Both the position numbers and the translations under genes were made by a program. From Juglans regia (lineage: Eukaryota; Streptophyta; Magnoliopsida; Fagales; Juglandaceae), in NCBI RefSeq assembly GCF_001411555.2, contig NC_049901.1, positions 7,450,681 to 7,514,680 on the forward strand: DNA of 64,000 bases. Direction: 5' to 3'. The notes under the pieces were generated by a model, which was not told where the DNA came from, did no database searches, and saw nothing but the letters and a program-made list of their open reading frames with translations. The first letter of the stretch is position 1. Every line of letters starts with the position of its first letter. This document shows, piece after piece, positions 45,016 through 55,724 of the stretch.

Positions 45016-45555
45016 AAAAAAGGCTTAAGGCTTCAAGAATGCGTGAAATTGCCTTCGGAGTTGCTGATCAAAGTCTTCTCCCACCTAATAGCTAGATTCA
45101 TGTTACGTACAGTTGATCATGTGATACTCAGACCATTTCCGGAAACATCATGGTGGAGTCCTTCATTGCTGGGATGGAACTCCCGCCCACATTTAGTGTG
45201 TGTATACCATCTCAAAACCGGTGTTCTTTTTGACAAGGAAATCAGATCTAGGGAAGACACCTTTATTTCCAAAATGAGTGTAATAAAGGTCGGTGGGTAT
45301 CGAGACGATCTCAATCCCATTTATAAACGCATACGCATCATGTGAGGCATCTTTAGACGGAGTAAAGGTTATTCTCAGGCTCCTATGCATTTCCAAGTTT
45401 ACGCAGAACTCTTTGACCAAAAACTTTGAGCCTAGAAAATCTGTAGTAACGGAAGAGTCGAAATTCCTAAGGAGGGTGAAAGGACCAGCAGTAACAGTGA
45501 AGTAGTCCTTAGACCTTCCCAAACTTTGGTATATTTAGATGGACTGAAGTGAGTT
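45016..45555 (-). pseudogene. Malectin-A plus malectin-B relic of the G2/G4 lineage
   Basis: Bases 45193-45540 encode DYFTVTAGPFTLLRNF, DFLGSKFLVKEFCVNLEMHR, SLRITFTPSKDASHDAYAFI and NGIEIVSIPTDLYYTHFGNK, matching the malectin-A of G2 and G4. It then continues as SDFLVKKNTGFEMVYTH, where G4 instead has KKNTSLESTGPQPK. FEMVY corresponds to the LEMVYRLNVGG start of malectin-B in G1. Downstream, in a shifted frame, CGREFHPSNEGLHHDVSGNG fits decayed malectin-B. No kinase follows and no signal peptide precedes it. Confidence 0.85.
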
Positions 45556-46540
45556 GGTACTCTAAAAATCGCACAATAGACCAGAATGGGAGAAAAATTC
45601 ATTCCCACCCTACTGGGCGACTTGGACCTCGATTGGTGTTGTTAGGAGCTCCCGAAAGCGTGCCGGTGTGGCTGTACGGTGTCGATGCGTACTTTCATAG
45701 CAGAAAAATGTGTAGAGAAAAAAAGAAGAAGATGGACACATGAGTTTACGTGATTCGGCATAATGCCTACGTCCTTGGGCGTTTGGAGACGAGAAATCCA
45801 TTATAATATTCTTGTTTACAGTCTCTATTGGTTTCTCATTCCTTACTGTACAATGGTGACTTCGGATATATTTACTGGAGAAAAACCTTTTGCCAGGGCT
45901 CTCTATTCTAAGGTTAAAGGAGAGGTTGAAGAGGAAGAAACAGAACTGAAGAAGAAGAAAATCCTTCGAAATCGTCTGAACCCCCTTATTTATCTGACTG
46001 CTTTGCCTGCTTACCCCCTTCAGTGGAGTCAAGGTCTGCTACGCGTGCCAAACAGGCCTTCCTTTGTCCCATTTCTCTTGGCAACCCTCTAAGCATTTTC
46101 GCCCTTTCCCCTTAGAGCCCATTACACTCCCAGACACCATGGCCCCAACCCCCTGACACCTCCCACCTGCCATCTGAACTCCCTCTTCCCCCTTTTACCT
46201 CCTTGACAGCCCCTATTTTGTCTTATAGTGACAGGCCTTAGGCTGGAACTACTGTTGATGTTTTATTATTTTTACCCCCTGACAGTACCTCGTGATTTTT
46301 AAGGGCAAAAAGACATTAAGAATCTTTTAAGATATGCGATCGAACTGGTCTGCCCGAGTACTCATGGAAATAAATTTCGGAGACCAGTCCCGTGCATTTG
46401 TTCCTTTGGCTTGAGCGACAAACATTTCCGAACTCTGGATAGAGATGAGCTCGATTACACAGTGTGCGGGCAGACAACTTGTCTCAACGAGGAGAGCGAG
46501 GGTCGAGTTCGGCCGCATAGAGCGCGTGCACGGGGCTGCT
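45556..46540. other. Repetitive non-coding DNA, LTR-like
   Basis: Contains a phrase gagtttacgtgattcggcat followed by aatgcctacgtccttggg, which I know as a recurrent motif of plant LTR-type repeats, and pyrimidine-rich tracts. No gene or paired LTR is found. Confidence 0.35.
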
Positions 46541-46850
46541 GAGTCTAGGGACTCGACTTTATTGAATAGGGGGTCGGTGAGTCTAGAGACTTGGCCTTAC
46601 CCTACAGCGAGTCTAGGAACCCGACTTTGAGGCAAGTTTATGGACTCTTTGTTGAACGAGGGGTCTACGAGTCTAGAGACTTGGCCTTCTCCGTAGCAAG
46701 TCTAAGGACCTGGCTTGGAGAGAAGTCTAGGGATTCGACTTTGTTGAACTGGGGTCGGCGAGTCTAGAGACTTGGCCTTACCCCTCAACGAGTCTAGGGA
46801 TCCAACTTCGTGGCGAGTCTAGGGACTCCGCTTTGTTGAATGGGGGGAGG
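46541..46850. repeat. GAGTCTAGGGACT minisatellite
   Basis: Imperfect repeats of gagtctagagacttggcctt alternating with gagtctagggactcgacttt and ttgttgaacggggtc. About eight gagtctag-type motifs occur in 310 bp. Confidence 0.75.
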
Positions 46851-46878
46851 GGGAGTTCAGATGGATGTTTGTCGTGTA

Positions 46879-47547
46879 TAGGGTGTAACCGGTCCGGTTC
46901 GGTCCGGTTTTGGATAAAATGTAGGATCGAACTGGTATGTACCGGTTTTGTATTTTTCAAAACTTATTACGCACCGGTTATTCTCCTAAACCGGTACTTC
47001 CGGTTTTACCAGTTTCCGGTCCGGTCTAGTCCGGTTTTTTGATTTTTTTAAAATGTAAATTTCACAATTTGTTATTAAAAATTTGTTTATAAAAAAAAAA
47101 TTGATTTAAAAAAAACTGTTTTATAATTTTATTAATATATTAAACTATATAATAGTATTAATATTAGACTATTGGTATAGTTATAAGTTATATATTAGTA
47201 TTAGTTATAAACTTTTAGTAATTTAGTATTAACATTTTATGTAATAATTTATAAATTATAATAAGAAATTATTTCATATATGAATATATATATTATATAT
47301 AAAATTTTACATAAAAATTTATAATTATACATTATATATAAAACTTATATATATTACTATTTAATATATATAAAATATTTTGTATAAAACTTATATATAA
47401 AAATATTATTTTTTATTTTTTTAATCAACCGGTCTGGTCCGGGCCAAAAAATCCTGGAACCAGAACCGGACCGGAACCGGTCGGTTTTTATATTTTAAAA
47501 ACCGGTTTCGGACCGGACCGGTTTTCCGGTTTGAGTTTACACCCCTA
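46879..47547. mobile_element. hAT-superfamily MITE, CCGGT-rich
   Basis: Perfect 8 bp duplication GTCGTGTA (46871-46878, 47548-47555). Ends are TAGGGTGTAACCGG and CCGGTTTGAGTTTACACCCCTA, with repeated GGTCCGGTTC / GAACCGGACC motifs and an AT-rich core. It is similar in plan to 25956-26627 and 17160-17780. Confidence 0.9.
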
Positions 47548-47555
47548 GTCGTGTA

Positions 47556-47891
47556 CGTGTCTCTTGAGTTTTTAAATACGGTTAGATTTACGTGATTGCT
47601 ATTTGAAAATTTTTACATCACATATTTTTTATGTATAATTTTTTTTATAAAATTCAAATTTTAGAATTTACATTAGAATTTAGAATTTACATTACAAATG
47701 TAATTATTTCTAACACTATATATATATAATTCGCATTACCACTGTCATTACCACTGTCATTTTAGAATTTACATTAGAATTTATCACATACTCGCATTAC
47801 CACTGTCATCCTGTCTCTAAATAATAAATACATGATTCTAAATATATAAACAAAGCAATAGTATACAGATCAATATACCAAGTACCTTCTT
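47556..47891. other. G3 downstream flank
   Basis: Bases 47780-47891 match the G1 downstream flank (18592-18697; shared atcacatactcgcattacca, atacatgattctaaat). The cgcattaccactgtcat phrase is locally repeated here. Confidence 0.6.
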
Positions 47892-50588
47892 TTAGCGTCC
47901 TTGAGGATTCATAATCTCAGAAAACACAGCTCCAGAGGACCCCAGTCTATCTGAATCCTTAGAGGTAGAACTTTGCTGATCTCCACTACTTGTCATCGTC
48001 ACCTCGCTATTGCTGTATATACTTGACACTTGCCCACCGCTACTACTGAACATGTTATTACTATCATCACTCTTGGATTGAGGCAAGAGAGCCTTCTCAG
48101 CATCATTCATCTCCAATTCAATCACATGATCAGGCTTGCCTACTTTTTCAATACTCTCTTGCAATTGCAATGCGAACTCAAGGCCCCACACCACATCATT
48201 CATCGATGGACGTTCGACTCCACTGTCATGCAAACAACTCACAGCAACCTCACCAAATTTATTCAAACACTCGGTCGCAATTTGACCCTTCAAAGTTGGA
48301 TCAACAATCTGATCAAACTTTCCATTGCGAGAGCTTTGTCGGGCCCACTCAGCAAGGCTCACTTGCTTCTTCTCAGCAGTTTTCAATATTGGTGGTCTTG
48401 CAGACAACACTTCACACAGGACAACTCCGAATGAATACACGTCGGATTTCTCCGTCAATTGTTGTCGCCTGTAATACTCGGGATCTAGATACCCAAAGCT
48501 ACCCTTGACGACAGTGCTAACATGGGTCATAGACACGCCGGTGGGTCCCGTTCTGGACAACCCGAAATCAGACACCTTGGCTACCCATTCCTCATCCAGT
48601 AAGATATTTGTGGTTTTCACGTCACGATGAATGATTGTTTGTTTCGCACCTGTATGTAGGTAGCTCAAACCTCGTGCTGCACCGATACAAATCTGAAGAC
48701 GCTGCTTCCATGAGGGAGGAGGATTACTGGACCTGTAGAGATGATCACGTAGGGTTCCGCGGGCCATATAATCGTAGACGAGAATCATCTCCATACCATC
48801 GTTACAATATCCAATCAAAGAAACAAGATGCAGATGGCGGAGTTGTGAGAGCAGCTCAATCTCGGTCTCGAACTCGTGTACTCCTTGTTGAGAACCTGGT
48901 ACCAAACGCTTGATCGCCACTGGGTGGTCCCCACCGTCTATATAGCCTTTGTAAACGTTACCAAACCCCCCAACACCAATGATGAAAATGTCGTCGAAGT
49001 TGTTGGTGGCTGCTTTAATCTCCGCCAATGAAAAGTATCGACTCAGAGCGGATGGAAGAGACGACTTGCGGATCTTTGTTGACTTGGTCGTAGTGAACGA
49101 AAAGGTCCCATCACTGGAGCCCGATTCCTTGACTCTCTTTCCCCTCCAGAGAATCAAGAAGCCGAGAATTGAGAGAAGAATAAATCCGGCGACTCCACCA
49201 GCGGCGGCAGCAAATATTGTTGTTTTATTCCCTTTCGAGTTTTTTGCCTGTGCTGGTGGCGCAATTGTTGGAGGGTTCGGTGGAAGTGGATCGGGGTTGG
49301 GTCCTGCAAGATTGCCGTTAAAGTCTCTTACTTTAAAGATTTCGACGCCGTTCAAGATTGCATCCTGGTATGAAGTCTTCCACCTTTGCGCTCCTATCGC
49401 AACATAGAGATTCACTTTCTTCTCGGTTCCTGCACGCATCGAAACGGCGTAGTCTTTATACACGGGCACACCATTTCCACCACTCCACAAAATCACGTCG
49501 GCTGCTTCATCGGCGGTTTGATTTGCTATGAAAATATGGAATTTTCTGTCTGACGCTTCAGTAATTTCGGGTTGAAACTCGCAGAAATGCAGCCTAATGA
49601 AGTAATCAAACCCAGAATCTACGGGGAATTGCCAGGTGAGATTGTAGCTCAGGTTGATAGTTGAGTTAGTCCCCAGGGATCGGGCAGTGCGATAGACATC
49701 TTCTGGTGCAGTGTACTGGGGTACTTCGGCGGTAAACTTCGGTTTGATAGTAGTGTTTAAAGGTAAGAATAACATTCTTCCATATTCTTTTAAGTACCTG
49801 AAGTCGTCTTGCCATTCCCGGAACATTCCGGTGTCATCAGCGGATGAGATGGTTTTCCCTCCAACGTTTAATCTGTATACCATCTCGAGAGAAATGCTGT
49901 TCTCGATGAGGTAGTACTGGTTCTGCTGGCCGATAAGATGAGCCCCTTGATCGTCAGCGCGAGTGTAATAGAGATTAGTAGGCATCGACAAGATTTCGAT
50001 TCCGTTGATAAAAGCATAGGAATTATAAACGCTCGGAGTTGGAGTGAAGGTTATGTTCAACCTCTGATCTTCTTCGATATTGACACAGTATTCTCTGGAT
50101 ATGGTAGGTCCAGAACCGCCGGCATCTGCGTTAAGTGAAGCGTTGAAGTTGCTAAGAAGGGTAAAACCACCAACTTTGACAGAGAAGAGGGCATTAGAGC
50201 GGTCGAACTTGGAGTAGGAAGCGGGGTAAAAGTATAGTCGAACGAATTTTTGGCCCGCAGTGACGTTGAATACGTAGGTGAACGGGGTTAGAGATAGCCT
50301 TGCATCGGTAAAAGGCACTTGGAGTTGGGGGACATTCGGCGGTTCGTTAACTGTGCTGATAAGAGATGACTGGCTTTCGTGAGTGAGAAATTTTGAATTG
50401 AAGTCTCCAATCCAGATCCGAGTATCTGATGCAGTTGAATTTCCAGAGGAACCGCAGTTGAGGAGAATTTGGTCGACCGGTGTGTAAGGATACGGAGAGT
50501 TACCGGCGACGGTGCTGGTCATGTGGTGCAGCAAGATGACGACAAGGCAGAGAGGGGCGAAACATGGTAGGAGTGGGTTCGGCCTCAT
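47892..50588 (-). CDS. G3: FERONIA-like CrRLK1L receptor kinase, full length
   Basis: 898-residue intronless frame; first ATG at 50588. It has the same plan as G1: signal peptide (MRPNPLLPCFAPLCLVVILL..), malectin-A, malectin-B (LEMVYRLNVGGKTISS, YNLTWQFPVD, IRLHFCEFQPE), GNKTTIFAAAAGGVAGFILL membrane span, and a kinase with GVGGFG, VAIK, HRDVKTTN, DFG and GSFGYLDPEYY intact. The kinase and C-terminus are almost identical to G1; the ectodomain differs by scattered substitutions and small indels (for example QLQ insertion after NVP, RADDQ for DPADVQ). It lacks the SWWGP insert of G1. The spacing of intact residues suggests both copies are functional. Upstream DNA carries MITEs absent from G1. 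Confidence 0.95.
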   Translation of the reverse strand: MRPNPLLPCFAPLCLVVILLHHMTSTVAGNSPYPYTPVDQILLNCGSSGNSTASDTRIWIGDFNSKFLTHESQSSLISTVNEPPNVPQLQVPFTDARLSLTPFTYVFNVTAGQKFVRLYFYPASYSKFDRSNALFSVKVGGFTLLSNFNASLNADAGGSGPTISREYCVNIEEDQRLNITFTPTPSVYNSYAFINGIEILSMPTNLYYTRADDQGAHLIGQQNQYYLIENSISLEMVYRLNVGGKTISSADDTGMFREWQDDFRYLKEYGRMLFLPLNTTIKPKFTAEVPQYTAPEDVYRTARSLGTNSTINLSYNLTWQFPVDSGFDYFIRLHFCEFQPEITEASDRKFHIFIANQTADEAADVILWSGGNGVPVYKDYAVSMRAGTEKKVNLYVAIGAQRWKTSYQDAILNGVEIFKVRDFNGNLAGPNPDPLPPNPPTIAPPAQAKNSKGNKTTIFAAAAGGVAGFILLSILGFLILWRGKRVKESGSSDGTFSFTTTKSTKIRKSSLPSALSRYFSLAEIKAATNNFDDIFIIGVGGFGNVYKGYIDGGDHPVAIKRLVPGSQQGVHEFETEIELLSQLRHLHLVSLIGYCNDGMEMILVYDYMARGTLRDHLYRSSNPPPSWKQRLQICIGAARGLSYLHTGAKQTIIHRDVKTTNILLDEEWVAKVSDFGLSRTGPTGVSMTHVSTVVKGSFGYLDPEYYRRQQLTEKSDVYSFGVVLCEVLSARPPILKTAEKKQVSLAEWARQSSRNGKFDQIVDPTLKGQIATECLNKFGEVAVSCLHDSGVERPSMNDVVWGLEFALQLQESIEKVGKPDHVIELEMNDAEKALLPQSKSDDSNNMFSSSGGQVSSIYSNSEVTMTSSGDQQSSTSKDSDRLGSSGAVFSEIMNPQGR

Positions 50589-50762
50589 TGTAGCAGTTAG
50601 AAGAGACAGAGGAGGTATTTTGGTAAAGTTTAGAAGACTGCTATGTATAAAACACAAATCGAGCGAGGAAGAAGGTGAGGTGTTTCCCGGAGGCTGTGGG
50701 TCATTGAACAGTGGAAAAGTCTTCGTTAATTGTGAAAATGTTTTTTAATAAAATACATACGA

Positions 50763-50885
50763 GAGTTCTTCTGGATATCAGCCAATAGCCACAGCATATC
50801 CGTACTGTGATTTTTTTTTTTCACCTAATACACTTAGTATGCAGCGTGAGTTATACACAGTAGAGTGTTATTTATATTTTCTTTA
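50763..50885. repeat. G3-specific upstream insertion, about 125 bp
   Basis: In G1, ataaaatac joins aaacaatgag directly; in G3 about 125 bp (cgagagttcttctgg...ttatattttctttac) intervene. Unclassified; no clear inverted repeats seen. Confidence 0.5.
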
Positions 50886-50928
50886 CAAACAATGAGTCAT
50901 GATCAGATAGCTAGGCAAAAGAGACTAA

Positions 50929-51494
50929 GGCTACGTTTGGTTGATGAACTCCTCTCAACTCATTATTACAATTTTTTTAAATTCAAACATAAAATATAAT
51001 AAATATTTTAACTTTTTCAAATCTCAAAATAATAATAATATTAAAAAATAATATTCTAACAATATTTTATCATTTCAACTCAACTCAACTCAACATCGAA
51101 ACACAACCAAGGTTCGTTTGGATGTCAAACTCATCTCAATTCATCATTATAACTTTTTCAAATTCTAATATAAAATATAATAAATAATTCAATTTTTTCA
51201 AATTCTAAAATAATAATAATATCAAAAAATAATATTCTAACAATATTTTATCATCTCAACTCAATTCAACTCAACTCACTTCAACATCTAAACACAACCG
51301 GCTTCGTTTGGATCATCAACCTATCTCAACTCATCTCAACTCATCATTACAATTTTTTCAAATTCTAACACAAAATATAATAAACAATTCAACTTTTTCA
51401 AATCTCAAAATAATAATAATATTAAAAAATAATATTCTAACAATATTTTATCATCTCAACTCAACTCAACTCAACTCACTTCAACATTCAAACT
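50929..51494. mobile_element. Three head-to-tail Tourist-like MITE copies
   Basis: Copies at 50929-51108, about 51111-51299 and about 51300-51494. Each opens GG(C/T)T(A/T)CGTTTGG, holds aaaatataataaa and caatattttatcatctcaac, and ends AAACACAACC or similar. The first is preceded by TAA. G1's upstream region has none of them. A further AT-rich MITE-like stretch (51495 to about 51690) follows. Confidence 0.75.
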
Positions 51495-51699
51495 GGTATG
51501 TTTGGCAAGTCTGAGTACCTCAAGTACTCTCACTACTATTCTTTACTTTATTATTACTTTTTATTTATTTTTCTACTATTTATTACTTTTCACCTACTTT
51601 TTACTAATATTCAATATTTTATTATTACTTTTTTATTACTATTCATAAACATTCTCAACATTTCTCGACATTTCTTACTACCCAAAAGATAAGTTTTTA

Positions 51700-52765
51700 C
51701 TTGGGGGCAAAAACTCCTGCTTCTGACTTTTGACTCCCCGAGTCTCCTTTCATTAAAAATAAAAAATATAGAAATTATGAAGAGACTCAATGCTGATGTT
51801 AATATGATTCTTTCATTTAATATACATTTCATACTTTTTTGCTGTACTTAAGAATTCTTCAGTAATTAATAAATCTTTTACAACGAAATCTGCTTATACA
51901 ATAACAATATTTAATTACTGTTAATCCATAGTTGAAACAGTAATTACCGTAAGCAACTTGCAGTGGTCGAATGCAACAGTAAAAAACTTCAGCATCCCGG
52001 TAAAAGCCCCAAAACATTTCATGATCTTTTGATATTTTATTCATTGACTAACCGGCCGTAGCAACAAAATATTAAACACAAAACTTCCAACTTATCTCTT
52101 TATCTTCATATTTATGACTCTGAATTATTTGATCCAGCAAATTATGTGGTACAAGAGCAGCATGCTTATAATTAATAAGAGTTGAAATTACAATGTGATC
52201 CCTCAAAGGTAATGCCCAAAGCAGACAGCCATGAGCAATGTGTGAGGGGCCGACGCTGTTTTTAATATTTAGCATCACCTGTCTGCAATCTTCAAAGTTG
52301 TAAACGTATCGTTCACGCCATATTATGGAGCCTGCATGCACAGACGTTCATTGGATTTCAGCATCATCTGCTAAATGGCAAATTAATGCCAAATACCTCT
52401 GTACTCTCTCTCTCTTGGTACAAAATTTGGGTAGCTGAAATGAAGCTAGTTTTTAACCCTCCTTTTTCCCCCCTAGTTTCAGCATTAGCTACACAGTCCC
52501 TTTCATCCTCCCCACACGTATAATTTTCTATAGTAATCTACGTTTAATTAGTAAGAAATCAAATCAGAAAAGTCAACCTAATATAATGGGTCTGGTGTCA
52601 CAATCACAAATCATACCGAGTGCCGTGTGCTTAGGTGTATGAATATTATGTGACATCGAAAATGCTACCCCACCAGAGATATTTGTCTAATTGCGTGAAA
52701 AAACTTGGGTAGACTTTTCTTTTTAGCAATTAAAACAGTGTAAAGTGTGGTCTCACAATCATCTC
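51700..52765. repeat. Block D, left part (upstream of G3)
   Basis: Matches 21640-22618 upstream of G1 (aaaaacttcagcatcccggtaa, gactaaccggccgtagcaac in parts). No gene. Confidence 0.75.
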
Positions 52766-53024
52766 TGTTGTGGACGTGTTTCGCCACCACCGTCTTACAA
52801 TCACTTGCAACTAAAGTGTAGAAAGTTTGGAGGTTCAAAGGAGCGCCACCAACGCCTAAGTTAGTGACTTTTTTAGATAATAATAACCAAAACAATTTCA
52901 TCTTCTACTTACCTGAGTTTTTCCTTTATATAAAGCTCCATGAGTTATCTTTGTTCTCTTATCAGATAATGGTTATCCTTTATTTGAATTCAAATATAGA
53001 GATGGGGGTTCATCTCTTAGTAGA
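52766..53024 (-). repeat. 3' LTR, truncated
   Basis: Matches the 3' two-thirds of the 5' LTR (tgttgtggacgtgtttcgcc, aacgcctaagttagtgactt, gtttttcctttatata) up to about 53024, then diverges into integrase sequence. Confidence 0.8.
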
Positions 53025-53044
53025 ATCCTAAACCTGCATACTCT

Positions 53045-53295
53045 TCCTTCCACAGAAACTATGTTACACTTTGGGCGGTTATGGTAGCCATCGCCTCAGC
53101 CTCTGTCCACTTTGTAAAGTAATCAATGATTATAATGATGAACTTAGTTCCTTCTTTGTTGGTGGGCATAGGGTCTACCAAGTCTACTCCCCATTGGGTG
53201 AATGGCCATGAAGACGTTATGGATCGCAACTCTTCAGGAGGTGCACCTGGGATTGGTGCATGAACCTGAACCTGGACCTGGACACATTTTTTCAC
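53045..53295 (-). pseudogene. Gypsy integrase core, N-terminal piece
   Basis: Reads SSWPFTQWGVDLVDPMPTNK, FIIIIIDYFTKWTEAEAMAT and ITAQSV, then a frame shift and FLWKEEYAGLGF. Only the first Asp of the D-D-E triad is present; the rest is deleted. Confidence 0.85.
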
Positions 53296-53403
53296 GAATT
53301 CCTTCGCATCTTTGAGTGTGTTTGGCTAATAGTACCTTACCCTTACAATCTTTGCGGCGAGTGATCGCCCTCTTGAATGACTTCCGCAAATCCTCTCGTG
53401 TAT

Positions 53404-54417
53404 TTATTTCATCCCGCAAATCTTGTAGAGCACTCCGTCGACTATGGTGAACCACATTGCCCTGCATTTTAACTTTCTTACCTCTTTCCAAGATGGGGGA
53501 AGATCACCTGTCTTTAAATACATTTTTATATCATCCGCCCACCCTAGCATACTTTCTCCGATCTGCAAGCTTTCTTCTCCTACTACTGGACTAGCCATCG
53601 TTTCTAATTCAACTTTCCATGGTAAAGCTTCTTCTTGCTTTGATGAGGCTGCACGTGCCAATCGGTCAACTTTGAAATTGTCTCCTCGATGTATCTTCTT
53701 GATTCGAAAGTATTTGAGGTCTTTGCTCTGCTCCTGGACTTGGTGAAGGTATTTTATTAGCTTGGATCCCCTCACCAAATACTCCCCTATGACTTGCCCG
53801 ACTACTACCTGTGAATCTACTTTCATCTCGACTTCTTCGCGTATTAATACCCTCGTGATTGCCACAACGGTGAGTACTGCTTCATATTCAGCTTCGTTGT
53901 TTGTCACTTTAAACTCTAATCATACAGCTTGGTACGATTCTTCCCCATCACTCGTTACTATGTACACACCGGCTCTTCCACCTGCTCGGCAGGCTGACCC
54001 ATCTACATATACTTGCCATCGATTCCTCTCAGGCGGTTTATGGATTTCTTATCTGAAATTTGAAAATTATGCTACAAAGTCGGCTAATATCTGTCCTTTC
54101 ACAGTGCTTTTTGGTATGTAACTGATGTTGTACTCACTTAGTTCAATTGAGCATTTTACCAATCGTCCCAAGGTGTCTAGTTTCTGCAAAATCTTTTGTA
54201 GAGGCGACGAGGTGATCACTTTTATTGGATGTGCTTGGAAATAAGGTCGTAATCGTCTTGCTACTACTACTACGACGGAGGCGACCAACTCGACCTTTAG
54301 ATATCTGGTCTCTACTCCTCTCAATGCCCTGCTTAAGTAATACGCTGGCTTTTGTTCCTTTCCTTCCTCTCGCACCAGTGCTGCTAACATGGTGTCTGGA
54401 GTTACTATTAAGTACAA
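53404..54417 (-). pseudogene. Gypsy RNase H plus archaeal-type RNase H
   Basis: 54067-54417 holds the first RNase H (YYLSRALRGVETRYLKVE, LRPYFQAHPIKVITSSPL, GRLVKCSIELSEYNISYIPK). 53404-53907 holds the second, archaeal-type domain: MTNNEAEYEAVLTVV, VDSQVVVGQVIGEY, KVDRLARAAS. The start of the second domain (WQVYVDGS-like, near 54010) is in another frame with stops. Confidence 0.8.
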
Positions 54418-54475
54418 GATAATGGCTCTCCCGGTTTGGTGTGACTGAGTAATGGTGGTTTGACCAAATATTCTT

Positions 54476-55210
54476 TTAGCTGGGTAAATGCTTCATCGCA
54501 CCTAGCATCCCACTCTCGTGCATTTTTAAGTACTTGAAAGAAAGGAAGACATTTATTCGTTGATCGGGATATAAGCTTGTTAACAGTTGCAATCTTGCCT
54601 CTGTACTTCGTTCAAGTTTGTGGGCGACTTCATCTCTATTATAACTCTGAGTTTCTTGGCGTTTGCTTCGATTCCGCTCTCTGACACCATAAAACCAAGG
54701 AACTTTCCCAATTGCACTCTGAATGCACATTTTGTTGGATTGAGTTTCATTTGGTACCAACGAAAAACCTGGAAAGCCTCCTTAAGGTCTTCCACGTGTT
54801 GGTATAACTCCCTGCTTTTCACTAGGAGATCATCGACAAACACCTCCATGTTTCTTCCGATCTGATCTTTAAATATTTTTTTCACCAACCTTTGGTAAGT
54901 CGCCGGGGCAATCTTCAAACCCAAAGACATCACCTTATAGCAGTATAACCCTCGGTCGGTTATGAAAGTAGTTTTCTCTTGATCAGCCTCCTTCATCTTG
55001 ATTTGGATGTATCCTGAATAAGCATCCATAAAACTTAACATCTTATGGCCTGCTATTGCATCTACTATTAGATCTATCTGCGGTAGTGGAAAAATGTGTT
55101 TCGGACAAGACTTGTTGAGATCAGTGAAATCTACACACATTTGTCATTTCCTGTTAGACTTCTTTACTAATACTACGTATGATAGCCACTCTGGATACTA
55201 TGCTTCTTTC
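54476..55210 (-). pseudogene. Gypsy reverse transcriptase
   Basis: Contains MCVDFTDLNKSCPKHIFPLP, LSFMDAYSGYIQIKM, GLKIAPATYQRLV, catalytic VFVDDLLVKS and GKFLGFMVSESGIEANAKKL. The upstream YPEWLSYVVLVKKS part is cut by the hAT insertion at 55219 and resumes after 55649. A frame shift occurs after the SPTNLNEVQ motif. Confidence 0.9.
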
Positions 55211-55218
55211 ATAAATCA

Positions 55219-55648
55219 CAGTGTTTTAAATTTCGTACCGTACCGACCGGTACGACCGAAATTTTTTGTTTCGGCCGTCCGGCCGGTACAGGTATTATAT
55301 CTGTCCCGTACCGGCTAAAATACCGACCGTACCGGCCATACCGGACTAAATTTCGGCCTGGGTGTTTTTTTTTTTTCGTTTTTTCAAACTACAAACTTAT
55401 TTTTTAACACCTAATTCAGACTAGACTATTTATAATTTTTATATATATGTATTTATATATAATTTATTTATATATAGACTATTATTTTAGAATATAATTT
55501 ATATATATATTTATATATATAATTTTTTTATATATCGATTATCCCGAAACTTTATCCCAAAATGCTATCCCGAAACGGTACCGGTACCGAAATATTTCGT
55601 TCCAGTGCCTTGACCGGTAAGACGTCCGGTACGGTATTCAAAACATTG
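55219..55648. mobile_element. hAT-superfamily MITE nested in gypsy reverse transcriptase
   Basis: 8 bp duplication ATAAATCA (55211-55218, 55649-55656). Ends CAGTGTTTTAAATTTCGTACCG and CGGTACGGTATTCAAAACATTG are inverted repeats with few mismatches. The inside has GTACCGACCGGTAC palindromes and an AT-rich core. It is a different hAT family from the TAGGGGTG group. Confidence 0.9.
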
Positions 55649-55724
55649 ATAAATCAAGCTGCTAGTAACTGATCCACTTCTCTGCTATTGCTTCGTATTT
55701 CTCGGTGCAGAAGTTTCTCTCTTT

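Larger units (their letters stand above)
43156..45555. repeat. Duplicated intergenic block, copy 2
   Basis: Second copy of 39903-41262, extended by a malectin-A relic. It is interrupted at 44001-45010 by a TIR element that copy 1 lacks. Confidence 0.7.

Noticed and set aside
45016..45180. Plus-strand reading KLPSELLIKVFSHLIARFML resembling an F-box
   Set aside because: The similarity is short, the other strand aligns with malectin-B next to a malectin-A relic, and no further F-box protein sequence follows.
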